Source of the DNA: Certhia americana
Taxonomy: Eukaryota; Chordata; Aves; Passeriformes; Certhiidae
Assembly (NCBI GenBank): GCA_018697195.1
Contig: CM031859.1
Location: 51,584,261-51,648,260, forward strand
DNA: 64,000 nucleotides
Direction of reading: 5' to 3'
Each line of letters begins with the position of its first letter. Positions within the stretch are counted from its first letter, which is position 1. Both the position numbers and the translations under genes were made by a program. Positions 48,596 through 60,900 of this stretch are shown here, piece after piece. A model generated the notes under the pieces. The model did no database searches. It was not told the DNA's origin and worked only from the letters and a program-made list of their open reading frames with translations.

Positions 48596-49751
48596 GAGGT
48601 GTCCAGCAAAATTATGGTAACCACTGAGATAGAACAGAAGATGGAGAAGCTCTTAGACAAAGTAAGAAAAAAGTCTTTTGAATCTGGTTACAAAAAAAAA
48701 AAAGTAATTAATTTTTGGCTGCTTCTTTTTTAAGGAAAGAACACCTCAATAGCATCTAGAACATTCAGAGTAAAGAAGGAAACAACATTTGTTGAAAGTA
48801 CAGAAAAATCTGGAAGTAAATATGAAACCAACAGCTGTCATAATCTCTGAAAATGTGGTGAGAGATGTAGTGGCATAAACCAATCTGACAAAACTATGCT
48901 TTTCCAGACTGCAAGTCAAGCTGTTACGTGATTACAAATGATTCTAATGGAGTACTCATTTGCTGGAGCAATCAGTGCTGGACATGGCACTACACCTTTG
49001 GAGTGCATTATTACAAGTCACCCATGCTAGTAGATACAGAACATAAACCTTTTATTACCATCTTTAAAAACAACTTGGAGTGGCAGTATTTACAGCCATC
49101 AGAAATCCAAGCCAAAGCTCCAGAAACATATTTATTGCTTTGGCATATACTGCATGGGTATATTTATCTCTAAAATGCTTAATTGCTGCATGCACCTCTC
49201 CACCAGAAGAAAAAGATGTATACATAGCATGAAAATGTGTCCAAATACAGACAAAAAAGACAATTTATCCCCACAAGCTGCATATGAGTCCTGCAAGGGA
49301 GTCACAGAGCAATGCATTCACCAGGAAGCCCAAACCAGGCTGGATGAAGTTTTAGTTTTAAATATTTTGCAGAGTATTTCAAGGAAATTGAGAGAGAGGG
49401 TGGTAGAGAGAGACATATCAGTACTCACAGTTGCTGGTTTATAAAGAAGACTTCATGAGCTTTAGAACCTATAGAATTACAACCTACCTACAAAATTTTG
49501 CTCTCACAGTCCTTATATCTTCATGACTTTCTGCAGGGACAGTTTGGAACTACAGTGGGTCAGAAAATAATCACAGATTTTGTTTCCCATGTAGCATGAG
49601 CCAGAGTAAATGCTATCACATTCAGAGCGTTGGACCATCCTGAGTCACAAATTACTTTTGGATTGGAAGAGCATGTGTTGAAGTATTTTCTGGAGCAACT
49701 ACATTGGTAAGATTTACACCAATGCTCACCATCCGGTGATTCCCCCCTTTA

Positions 49752-50236
49752 TTCCACTCTGGTGGAACCCCACCCAGAGTAGTGCATCTTACTCTGGGGC
49801 CCCCAACATAAGAACATTGATCTGCTGAAGCGGGTCCAGAGGAGGACCACAAACATGATCTGGAGCACCTTTCCTATGAAAATAGGCTCAGTGAACTGGG
49901 GTTGTTTAGCCTGAAAAAGCTCTGTAGAACTTTTCTGGAAGCTTAACAGTACCCAAAGGGAGCTTACAGTAAACAAGAGGAGGTGATCTATATCAGGTAG
50001 TGTAGTGATAGAACAGGGGGAGTGGTTTTAAACTGAAAGTCAGTAAATTTAGATTAGATTTCAAAAAGAAATTATTTTCTGTGAGGGTGGTGAGGCACTG
50101 GAACAGATTGTCCAGGAAAATTGTGGGTGCCCCATCCCTGGAAGCATTCAAGGCCAGGTTGGATGGTGCTTTGAACAACCTGGTTGAAGGGAAGGTGTTC
50201 CAGCCCATGGCAGGGGGGTCCCTTCCAACCCATTGT
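49752..50236 (+). mobile_element. CR1 LINE 3' fragment
   Basis: Contains GGGGCCCCCAACATAAGAAC, GCGGGTCCAGAGGAGGACC, CTGGGGTTGTTTAGCCTG, GAGGCACTGGAACAGATTG and GGTGCCCCATCCCTGGAAGC, closing with GGTCCCTTCCAACCCATTG. The ORF in this stretch (RHWNRLSRKI..AFKARLDGALNNLV) is the usual CR1-derived reading, not a host gene. It lies in the THEMIS intron. Confidence 0.9.
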
Positions 50237-51027
50237 ATGTCTACAAAAATATATTTCACCTACTGTATGACTAAAAATCTGAATGGGTGCTCTTACCCAA
50301 CAGATGGGAAACACAAATTTGAAAAATGGGAACTGCTGACATGTCTCAAAATCTGTATTATTATGGCAGACAATTAAGACTGATTTATTCCACTTGAAAA
50401 GAAACAATTACCTTTGGATTATTATTCACTTGTATCCCAAGGCAACCTTCTTCTATGATCTATTGGCAAGCCAACCTACCTTGTACATCAAGGTAATTCG
50501 TGCAAGGGCACAGTGTACCCATAGTGAAGGGTACTGACAAGAGTCCACAATTTTGTAGCAAAGAATTTTAACAGTCTTTCCCATTGTACTGACTCCAGTA
50601 CATGATATCAAGTCTTCATTTTCCACAGTCCACTGGAGTGTGGAAAAGGAGAAGAGCTAGTTAGAAGATACTTCAGAAAGGCCATGGGCAATAAAGAGGA
50701 TCCTCATTTAGCCTTATTAATATACAGGATTAGAGCTCTTTGGAGAATTATTATTTGCCTGCAGGACTCATAAGGTACTATAAACTGCAGATTAACTATT
50801 TTGACAAAGAAGGGGTCAAGGTTATATCGTTTCAAAGACAGAAACAAAACTGTATTAATTTGTGAGTTATTGTCAACCAAAAAGAGACAAAAAACGCATG
50901 ATCAAATTAAGTTTTTTGATCAAGACTCAGGTGCTTAATAAATTTCTTCTTCACAAGGTAATTTCTCTACTTACCAACAATATCACAATTAATTTGACTT
51001 TCATTGTCTGTAGTCCGGGTTTTATCA

Positions 51028-51120
51028 TAGAATCTTAGAATGGTTTGGGCTGGAAAGGACCATCTAGTTCCACCCCCACTGCCATGAGCAGGGACACCTT
51101 CCACTGGACTGGTTTGCTCC
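51028..51120 (-). mobile_element. CR1 3'-end fragment, minus orientation
   Basis: ATCATAGAATCTTAGAATGG..GGCTGGAAAGGACCATCTAG..CCACTGCCATGAGCAGGGAC is the reverse complement of the CR1 3' terminus. It stops about 260 bp short of the CpG island. Confidence 0.85.
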
Positions 51121-51375
51121 TGATTCTTTTCCCTTTGTAAGGGGGAAACTATAAATAAAATCATGCTTGATTGCAGGCTAACGCTACTGTAGGCGCATTA
51201 TAAGGGTTCAAACTCTTACATTTTCCTAAAACTAGGTATAGGATTAGTTAATCCCTGTTCAGAGTTTGAATAAGAATACTTGGATTTAAAAGCGAAACAA
51301 ACCAGAGCAGAAAGCCATGTTACAGCCAGATCCATTTAGACAAAAATAAAACAATGTACCAAGCCGACTGGTCTT

Positions 51376-51670
51376 GGAGAAAGCGGGGCACCGCTCCCTG
51401 CCCGACACGTAATTTGTCTGTGAGCTGGGACAACCAATGACATCCATACCAAAAGGAATAAGCGGGGAAGCAGGCGGCGGGCACCGCTAGGGGGCTCCGC
51501 ATCCCGGCGCATCCCGGCGCATCCCGGCGCATCCCGGCGCTCCCTCGGAACGCGCTGCCGGGACCGCGGCTCAGCGATGAGACCGGAAAGCCTGGCGTCC
51601 CAACTCTCCTCCGACAAAGACTTCTCCTTCTGGTCCACCCTCCTCCCCCCGTTTGAAACGACGCACAACA
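51376..51670. promoter_or_regulatory. CpG island inside the THEMIS gene region
   Basis: The only strongly CpG-rich stretch in the window. It has a CCAAT box on plus at 51434-51438, four exact tandem copies of ATCCCGGCGC (51501-51540), and dense CG dinucleotides to about 51665, bordered by AT-rich DNA. Such islands usually mark promoters. It could start a plus-strand transcript antisense to THEMIS, a minus-strand alternative THEMIS transcript, or nothing. No TATA box was seen. Confidence 0.55.
51501..51540. repeat. Four exact copies of a 10-bp GC-rich tandem repeat
   Basis: Unit ATCCCGGCGC repeated four times without mismatch inside the CpG island. Exactness suggests recent expansion. Confidence 0.95.
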
Positions 51671-51747
51671 AATGTCGTGGTTATGTTTGGGACTACGGAG
51701 AAAGAAAAGAATGCTTGATCAGATTTGATGATCTTTTTGGGATGTAA
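51577..51747 (+). CDS. 56-residue ORF emerging from the CpG island
   Basis: The ATG at 51577 follows the tandem GC repeat. The reading MRPESLASQLSSDKDFSFWS, TLLPPFETTHNKCRGYVWDY, GERKECLIRFDDLFGM ends at TAA (51745-51747). It is too short for most ORF filters. I recognise no family. It could be a small protein, the first coding part of an unannotated gene, a retrocopy fragment or chance; the overlapping minus ORF is longer but more repeat-driven. Confidence 0.2.
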   Translation: MRPESLASQLSSDKDFSFWSTLLPPFETTHNKCRGYVWDYGERKECLIRFDDLFGM

Positions 51748-51800
51748 TGTGGTGAAACTTTAAGATCTTGTAATTTAACAGGCTGCGATTTAATAATTGC

Positions 51801-51814
51801 GGGGGGGGGGGGGG
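51801..51814 (+). repeat. G14 homopolymer
   Basis: Fourteen consecutive G bases just beyond the CpG island; length is prone to sequencing error. Confidence 0.9.
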
Positions 51815-53929
51815 AGGCAAGGAATAACAAATAGGGAAAAAAGGGATCCAGCTGATAGGATGACCTTTAAAAAGGGCTGCTGTATATGAACAGAACATGC
51901 TTTCTTAGGAAATTTTGTGAGGGCTTTAAGGAGGTAAGGAAATACTGCCAGTCTTCACTGACAGTTCCCACAGTTCAGGTAAATCTTCTGCAACTAATGG
52001 AAACAAAATAAGTTGCATTATGTAATCAATAAAAAACACACACCAAAGTGTATTTCTATTGCAATCTACTGAAATTATTCTCTTGCTCTGGAAATTCAGT
52101 CACAATATTTTAGTTCTTAATCCAATGACTTTCATGCATGCATTCACTCCTCACAGTATTTGCTTAATCATTTGTTGAATGAGATCTTTTTCTCACCCCA
52201 AAATTTTCCCAGAATAGTACCAATTGTGTCTCAAGAGAATTTAGAATTACTTTTTGCTACCAAAGATCTTTTATATCTCTAGGTAACTGAAGCTGTCAGC
52301 TCCATTTTCCCACATATTTTTTCCCCTGCTCTGTGTGTGTACAAGCAAAAGAGAACAGAAAATGATGTTGTGCACCCTTGAGCGTGAGGGATGAAACAAT
52401 TCTGTATTAGCTAGCACAAAATCACCAGACTTACACCTTCAGCTTAGTGTTACAAATCAAAAAGGCTATTTAAAAATCTTTTAGCAATAGTTCAAATGCA
52501 AAATACAGAGCTGCATAATGCCCTCCCAGCTCCATCTCTTCCCTCTTCTCTTGCTGCTAAATACATAAAGGGGGGAGTACTTGATCCCCAGTGCCTCAGA
52601 GCAGATAATTTTTTTTTTTCATCTTTACTGTAATGTGGATGATAAAATTACATTTATTTTTGCAGTGATGTCTTTATGTTAAGGTTTGGCTTTTTTTTTC
52701 TGAGTACTTAAACAGCACTTTGTCCCTTCAACACACCATGCAGTGAAAGAAAAGTATTGTTTTCTGCATTTTACATACTGGCAAATCAAAATGTACTCTT
52801 TTCCACATTGCTTTAAAAAGTGGGTAGGAACTGGTGAGATGTCACTAGCTGTCACCTTTCTACACACCCTGAACTCTTCACCAGCCTCCCTTCCCTGCCA
52901 TCAGGCACAGAAATTACAGCCACACTAGTGAGCTCTCAGATAAAGAAATGAAGCTTGGGCTGTTTCAGATTGTGCAGTGAAACTCAGTTATCAGCCTGTG
53001 GAAATCCTGGTTTCCATGGCACTCACAACAGCCCTGAAAGGAAGCAAGGAGAGGATCCCATAGTCTCATAGTGAGTCTGATGCTTTTCCCCAAGCTGGCT
53101 GTGCTTTTCTTGTGGGCTACCCACTTACTGAACAGTGAAATTCTTGGGAGGAAATAAGTATGCACCTGAAGACCTAAATTAATGAGGTCTACTTCTTACA
53201 AATGCACCTCATCTTGGCAACTGGAACTGCTTTGTTTGTTCAAAGTCTATGAAATTCTGTATTTTGTGCTATCATCACTTAAGCAGAAGATGTGAATTCT
53301 TTTCATTTGTCTTTAATGGAACATTAACTGGAAATATAATTACAAGGGAGAGCTAATTACCTGCAGGTTTGCCAAAGTGCAGATGGAATACACTCACCAG
53401 ACTGAAATCTGAAGGCTGAAAATGATGTGAATGTAAGTGCAGTTTAGCGTGTGGAAAATTTGAATTGAAACTAAATGAAAAGAAGAATGAAATTTCCTGT
53501 AACTCCTGACACAGGACTCTAAAGGAGGCAGCCCTCACTGCACTGTTGTTTCATCTGCACCTCCATCAGTCCTCAGGTCTTCTCTGCCACTGAATATTTA
53601 AATAACATCTACACTGGTTCAGGTTAAAATCCATCTCACAGAGTATTTTTGCTTCACCATTGCCTTAAGCAGACACCAAGGAAGAGTAAGAACAGAGCAA
53701 GCCAGGATCAGTTGCATCCAAATACACTCTCAGGCTCTTACTATTTTCAGCACAAGGAATTTCCTGAGTTTGACGTGGTTTGTCTATTAGTAACACTCAA
53801 AGGGTGTCTCTTCCAAGTGTTTGTCCAGTCTCCCCTTGAACTCCTGATCCACTCCCAGCCTTGTTCTGACTCCCCTTAGTCTGAATGTATCCTGCCCCAT
53901 TTCCTCTTATTGTGGTCCTGCAGAGACTT

Positions 53930-53954
53930 GGGGTGGGGTGGGGTGGGGTGGGGC
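53930..53954 (+). repeat. (GGGGT)5, potential G-quadruplex
   Basis: Five GGGG runs separated by single T, followed by further G runs to about 53973. This fits a canonical four-tetrad quadruplex pattern. It lies in the THEMIS intron or upstream region. Confidence 0.85.
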
Positions 53955-56900
53955 AGGGAGAGGGAGTGGGGGAGTGAGATTTTTAAAATAAATTGTTTTC
54001 AAGTTCTTACTGCTGTGCTGGCCTTCCTAGCCTGAGTCTGCAAGTCCAGCTGCAGAGCTCACCCTCTACTTCCTCTTATGCTTGACAGAAAATGCTGTGC
54101 GTGGCAGACATCAGCCTCGGGAAAGCAGCAGGACACTGAGTTGGTAGGAATCAAATACTTCAGACTGGAGTCAGTCCTCAGACCCTTGGTGTAAATCTGC
54201 ACTCACTCCCTGTAATTTGAAAGCATTATTCTGGATTTGCTCAGTCATGGCTGAATTCAGCATCAGGCTTCTTGTTTTTCAAAATCATCTGGTTTCTAGG
54301 CCACAGCAGGGAATGTAACAGCAAGAGTGAAAGGAAAATGGGTTATTTTATTAGCAAAATGCATTGCTATTCTAACAGGTATTTCTGCAAGGTTTCAATT
54401 CCTTTAAGAATTTTGCCTTCTCACACACATACGTACATATAAATGTACACAGAGATATGAGTATATAAATATTTCAACTTGCCCACTAGAAGCCTGTTTT
54501 GTCAGAAAGAAACTATTCTGCCCCATTTTTCACTTCCTTTTTTATTCTTAATTCTCTGACAATTTCAAAGTTCTGACAATTAATTCCCTTGCAGCTGTGC
54601 TGAACTGCACATCAGTGGTTAGCAAACCCAGACAAAGCACAGTGGTCTCTGGTTTGTTGGCAACATTGAATCCTGTCCTGTAAAGGACCTTGATTTTTCC
54701 TCATCAGAAAGGATGTTCACATCCTGATACTTTTGGAAAATTGGGAAGTATGCACCCACCACAAAGAAATTTCACTTCTGATTACAAATACTTTTCAAAA
54801 CTGTTAAAAGAAGACTTTTTGGTCTGTTTCTGGCTATTGGCATTTTAGATGTTGAATTTTTTCAATTTATTATAGGGAGCAAAAATTAAGGGAAAGAAAG
54901 GCATTCAAGACCATTTACTCCCAAGTATCAAAATGAAAATGTGTGATGTCATGTGCCCACTTCTGCCTCCTTCTCCCACCCTGCCTTCAACCACCCTCCT
55001 TCCTAAGCAATGACTCTACTACAGGTCCGAGTTCTCTCCCACAGAGAGGCCGTAGCCCAACCCACCCCCATACAATTAATTTGTTTTCTGACATGATTAT
55101 TTTCTTCTCAGGACTTCGAAATTGAGATGACTCTAAATGAGTTCACAGAAGGTTTTAAAAGAGATTATTATTACATCAATCTTATGCTAGCCTTGAGAAA
55201 TAATATTTGCAGTTCTATTAATTGCACAAGAAAGACAATTTTCTCACTCTTCCTAACAGTAAATAGTATAAACATGCAGTCTAGGCCTCCCCTCAATGAT
55301 GTGTGTTACATTGTGTTATCAATAGATGATCATGCCCCATATTGCAGAAAAGTTTGCAAGCAACGTTGCAAGCTGCACTCCCAGACCTACCAACTCAGCT
55401 GTCATGCTTTGGCTCTGGGAGAAAAAAGGCAAACATATCCAATCAAACTGGCAGCTTTGGCAACAGCAGGACATTTTTCCTCAGCTGAAATGACTGCTGA
55501 CTTCTAACCTTCTATAATTTCCTGCATCTGGTTTGTAAAATAAGGGCAGGCAGGAGACAAGAGGCTGGGCTCTTGGTTGCAGTGCCAGGAGCTGGTCATT
55601 GTTGTTGCAGGAAACTGCCTGGCACTGCCAACCAGAAGCAAAGGGCTTAGGGAAGAATGACTCACCAAGCCAGATGTGAGAAGACATATCTCTCTCCAGA
55701 GCTTTTCTGTTGTGTGATTTTACCAAAACCACAGCTTAGGGAAGTAGGGTGCTGTATAAGGGCACAGCATTGAGCAGATGCAAAATGTTCCAGCTCCAGG
55801 AAAAAAAGGCTGCCTCCCAGCTGTGCCTTCAACTAGCCACCATGAACATACCAGGACTGCTGTAGATCATGCAAGCAAAGAGGTATGTGTCAGAAGTGAG
55901 GTTGTCCCAGCTGAAACAAAATGTCAAATCTATAATGGGCCTGACCAAGTTGCAGAAAGATGAAGTGGCTGGTGCTTGTTTCAAGCTGGTTAAAAAATGG
56001 CTTGTTGAGAGTTTAACAAAAGCAACAAATTCTCAAAATCGTTTGTCTGGTTTTGGCTGTTGGTGTCATCTTGACCCGGTGAGAAACAGATTAATGCAAT
56101 AAAATATCTAACCAGCTGAAGAAATAAGTCTCTTAAAATGAGTGTGCATCCTTGGGTAAGTACAGCTATGCACAGGTTTCATTGTTTACAGGAGCAAAGC
56201 CTCAGAGACCCACACATTCACACATACTGAAGTCTGCTACGGTGAACAATCCCCATTAGTAAGTGGAAAATCTCATCGTGGTCTTGTACAAGCCTAACAG
56301 CTGGCCAAGTCGGGACCTTGGAAACAATGTTTTCTACAGCAGCGTGTGTTTTCTGGCACAAAGAAAAATTAATCTATCAGATTAATCTCATTAATCTATC
56401 AGATATATAAATCTTGTACATCTTAAACCAAAAGGTATACAGAGAACAAAGTGTATGTTTTCACAGATGAAGACAGCGCTTAACATATTGTGGATTCTAC
56501 CAAAATTAAAATAAAAAACAGAGAAAATAAATTGACATAATTTATTTATTTGCTCCTTTGTGAATATAAAAGAAGGCTGACAAGAATAAAAGAATATATA
56601 GTTTGTTCTCATAAATTCTCTGGTTTAATAGTATTTTATTTACATAGGTGTAGAAAACTTCAGAACTAACAAATCCATCTATGTTTTCTATGTTCCTGTG
56701 ACATTTGAAAGCTTACAACAGTAATGCAGACCTCAGGTTATTCTCACTCTCCAACACTTCAGCTTCTTAGATAACTAATAAGATCAACAGCAGGTGACAC
56801 TGCATGTGACAATGGCTCTAGGGAGAAAATTTTCAAATCTACCTGGAGCTGGACTGAAATCTCTCATTAATTTCACATGGCTCATCAAAGAGCATCTGTG

Positions 56901-57925
56901 AAGTAGCAACAGTTTGTGGATGGCACAGTTCTGCTTGCCAGCAGAAGCCTTCCCTTCAGCACTATTCATTTCCAAAGGCATAAACTCCCAAAATATTCAA
57001 TCCTACCACGAATTAAAAAGCTGTGTCATAGGCAACCTGAGGGCACCCCCGATTCATTCTTTTGAGACAGAATTTATTGGGTCAGCAACTTCTGACTCCT
57101 CCTAGCCCATTTGGTCACCTCTATAGCCAGCATGTTAGCAACAGGGAAACACACCTCATGTGACAGTAACTGGCCCCTTTTTGAGGCCCCATTTTGCACT
57201 TCCTAACTGAAAAGAAGCTTTAACACAAGCAAAAGCTAGACCCAGGGAGGAGTAGGAAGCCACGCTTACACTGCAGAGCTTTTTGAAGTCAGTGAATTTT
57301 ACTGTGTTCTGGTTTTAGCAAACCTTTGCAGGAGGTGGTCTGTGTGGTTTTGTGACCCAAAAGTTTCATTTTAAGTTTAGGGGGTTGGGTGAAAGAAGAC
57401 ATTTGAGAAGAAACTGGGTGAAAGATTCACACATATCTTTGAAAGCTTCACAAAGTTTTCACTGAACTGCATGGTTTCTAATATAAAGTAGGATTTCATT
57501 GGAATTTTCCAGTAAAATTTTTAAGAGCTTGAATTTTGATTCATTAGAAATAAAGCAGAAAAAAAATTCTTGTATTTTGAACCACCCTATTTAATTATTT
57601 TTAGTAATCTAACATTTGCAGATTTTAACAAAAGTATTTTCTGATATCTTAGAACTTAATATAAGTAAGACTGCAGTTACAAAGTTTCATACCTTCACCT
57701 CCCCCTCCCTCAAAAAAAAGGCTTTTCAACATTCATATAGTGAAAGGAGAAAAGCAGACACTATTAAATATTCTTCTGATAAAAGCAGTATTACTGATAG
57801 AAATTTCTAGGTTTGAATAGTCCTCATCACACTTCTCTTACAAACTTAAGAATATTCTTTATAGCAATTTCATAATGTAGCAATCTAAAACTTCTATATT
57901 AAGCCCTGAATTCACGCAGGTATTC

Positions 57926-57953
57926 TTTTTTTTTTTTTTTTTTTTTTTTTTTT
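57926..57953. repeat. Poly(T) run, 28 bp
   Basis: Uninterrupted T run; no minus-strand retrotransposon body was recognised next to it. Confidence 0.95.
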
Positions 57954-60900
57954 GTGACTTTACAGGTACAATTGGTACATTGCTCCTGGCAGACTAGCAA
58001 GATAGCACACAGGAATTATCTCATTTAACTGTAGATCAATGCCATGACTCCAACGATAAAATTGTAGGAAAATTGTACAGTAACTACCAGGTTATTATCA
58101 ATCACTTTTACCTCTGCAGTGGCACTGGAGAGAGGACAGATACTGTAATAGGCTCTCTGCTGAGTACTTTTCATTAATATACTGTTTTCTTACACTCTTG
58201 TACATCTCTTATTCCCAGTGGTTACTTTTGTCTTTTTTGTCTTGCTTCTGATAAAAGTAAAGGAAGCCAACTCAGGTTCAGGTAAATATATCAGCTTTTC
58301 CTTTTATGGACCAAAAGGCTTATTTCATTATTATTATTTACTAGAAATGTATCACAGGGGCATTTAATAAAATCAAGATGTATCTTTCTTTTGTTTAGTA
58401 ATTATTAGGTCACAGCTCTAAGTGGAAGACAAAGCTAAACCGAAGGTCTGTACAGATTTCCAACATAGGCAGGTGTTCCTTTGCTGAACATGGCAGCTTT
58501 ATAGAGGCATAAAATGAAGAGGACAAATCAAATCCCAGTCTAAAACAATTATCAGATTTTAACAGCTAACAAATGCATAGAGGCAGGAATGGAGCCACAT
58601 ATTTTCCCACTGATATGAAAGTGGCTTTATCAATGAAAATCCATTTATCAATGGTTGCAAAGTAATTTAAATGATCAAAGCTGTAGTACAGAAGAGTAGG
58701 CTTTACTCTTCGTTAAAACAGCTTCTTATGTCCATCTCAAAATTTTCCTTTCAAAATTACCTCTTTAAAAGCAAAGCATTTATTTCACATCTGACCAGAA
58801 TTCTTCACTTCAGGCAGTTCTCTGACTTAGCTCTGTCATGGTCATGGTAGAATTCAATGCTTTGGGCCATGGAAACAATAATGCATTTTGGCACAAAAGA
58901 GTATCAAGGATTTCTTTCCACAGGAGAGCTAAGTACAGTAGTCAACTGCCATAGCTTTTCTTCTTACCGGTGTAAATTTCACTTTTCCACTATAAAGAGA
59001 GGAAGAGGAGGTACTTACCAGAGAGTAAGGTGGCAAATTTATACTGGTTGTTAGTACAAAAGTGGGTATCATTCAAGAAAGAGCTGCCTAGTGATGATCT
59101 CCAACTACTTCACAATTATTTTGCAAAACTCATACCTAACATTATTTCACAAGGATATTTTAACACAGAACTTCTTCCTAAGACTTGATGGAGATGTATA
59201 GGGACACATTACAAACTCATGACAGCTACATCCTTAAAAAATACTGTGGTTGCTGTGAATTAATTTTGTAGGCTGACTGTTTGACAAACTTTCAATCTGG
59301 GATCTCATTTTTTTTTGTCATGAACTACAGAGAAAAAGTTCTGATTTAGTTCAGGACAAAACAGGTCTGCTAGCCAAGAAACCTCACCACTAACCTACTG
59401 AGTGACTGCAGGCAAGTCGTCTGCTGTCTATTCCCTCTGACATGCGTTCTCCAACTATTTAGAACGTAAGGATATCTGCTGGGATTGCCACCCACTGCGT
59501 GCTTCTGCAGGGCTCAGGAACCTCAAGACCCTCATTCCATATGGCCCTGTAGGTGATGTGATGACTAAAAATATCTGTGAAATGGATTTTTATCATCACA
59601 CCATTTCCTAGTAGAATTTTATCTCATCCAAATATCCTACTCTTATTTTCCAGCAATGAGCCAAGGCAAGTCCCCAGTGAGAAGCTCTCCAGCTGCCTAG
59701 AAACTGAAGCTAGGGAGAGCTGCAAGTATTAAATACCTCCCCAGGATCCTTATAGCTAGCAGAAGCCTTTTGTTCCCATCTCTTTTCATATTACACTTAT
59801 ATAGTTCCCTTGTTCAGCTGATAGCAACATGAAAAATGTGGAAAAAAATCAAGTTTGCCTTAGTCTTGACAAAACAGGCACATGCACACATCTCAAATAT
59901 TGATATTCTACTGATATTAATTATAAATGAAGCAGAGGTCTGAGGTCAGAAAACTTCCCCAAAGTTATGATTAAGGGTGCGAAGTTCAGTTGATTTGCAT
60001 ATAGTCGGCTGATAAAGAAAATCGTCTCCAACAACCTATTTATCATAAAAAAGGCATCCTTACATAAATGTGCTTATCATGTCCTAAACCCACTGAAAAA
60101 TGTAAACCTGATTCCCCAAAACAAAGAGCTTCCTTTTGTGAAGGTTCACTCTGTGTTTGGGTCACCACGACAATAATTGCCAAGCTGCTCACAGTGTTAC
60201 CTGAGGCACCAAGGGGACCTGCCTTGCACGAAAGAGGAAGCAGAATGCAGTACAGTGTATTCCACAGGGCCATAAGGCACAAAAGCATCAATGAATATTG
60301 AGATTAAATGACAAACACAGAAACAAATGCTAGTAAGCAATAGGATCAGTTCATAGTTTGCCTCACTGCCCATAATGTCTTTTCAGGCCACATAAGCCTT
60401 CTGTTTCAGTTACATCAACTATAACACCAGCCTTAGCCTTGATACAGGGTATTTTTGCAGGTTTATTTTTTTCCTCCCCAGATGGCAAGCTCTTTCAGCA
60501 CGGTTCCTCTCTTCTTCACTGTTTGCAAACAAGGCAGCCCTCTCATGTTTGGAAACATTTATGTATGTTCATGGGTGTCCAGCTAACTTCAAAATAGTTT
60601 TGTCACAAGCAAAGGCTAATGTGTGGCATCAGAGCTGGAGAAGAGCTAATGGAAGCATGCCTCAGGTGTCACTAAGGCAAACAGTCCAGAGTCCAAACTC
60701 TCCAATTAATGCAGAGAAACTGACTGCTGAATAAAGAACATAGCCTTTATGAAAGTACTAACAGGAGGCTTGAAAAGTAGAAGCACATGAGCTGTCTTAA
60801 TCTCATGGTTCCTCTGAAATTAAGTGCCCCATTAATGGTTAGATGTCCGGTGTGTGCAGGTGAGACTGTTATCAAATCCATCACTATTCAGTCAAAAACC

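Noticed and set aside
50081..50377. 98-codon plus-strand ORF
   Set aside because: Its first half is the usual CR1 3'-end reading; it is not a host gene.
51336..51671. 111-codon minus-strand ORF across the CpG island
   Set aside because: Long mainly because the GC-rich tandem repeat lacks stops; arginine- and proline-rich with no recognisable domain. The CCAAT box favours plus, so only the plus ORF is listed, with low confidence.
55127..55507. 126-codon plus-strand ORF
   Set aside because: Composition looks random, with no motif or flanking splice signals; I could not relate it to any gene.
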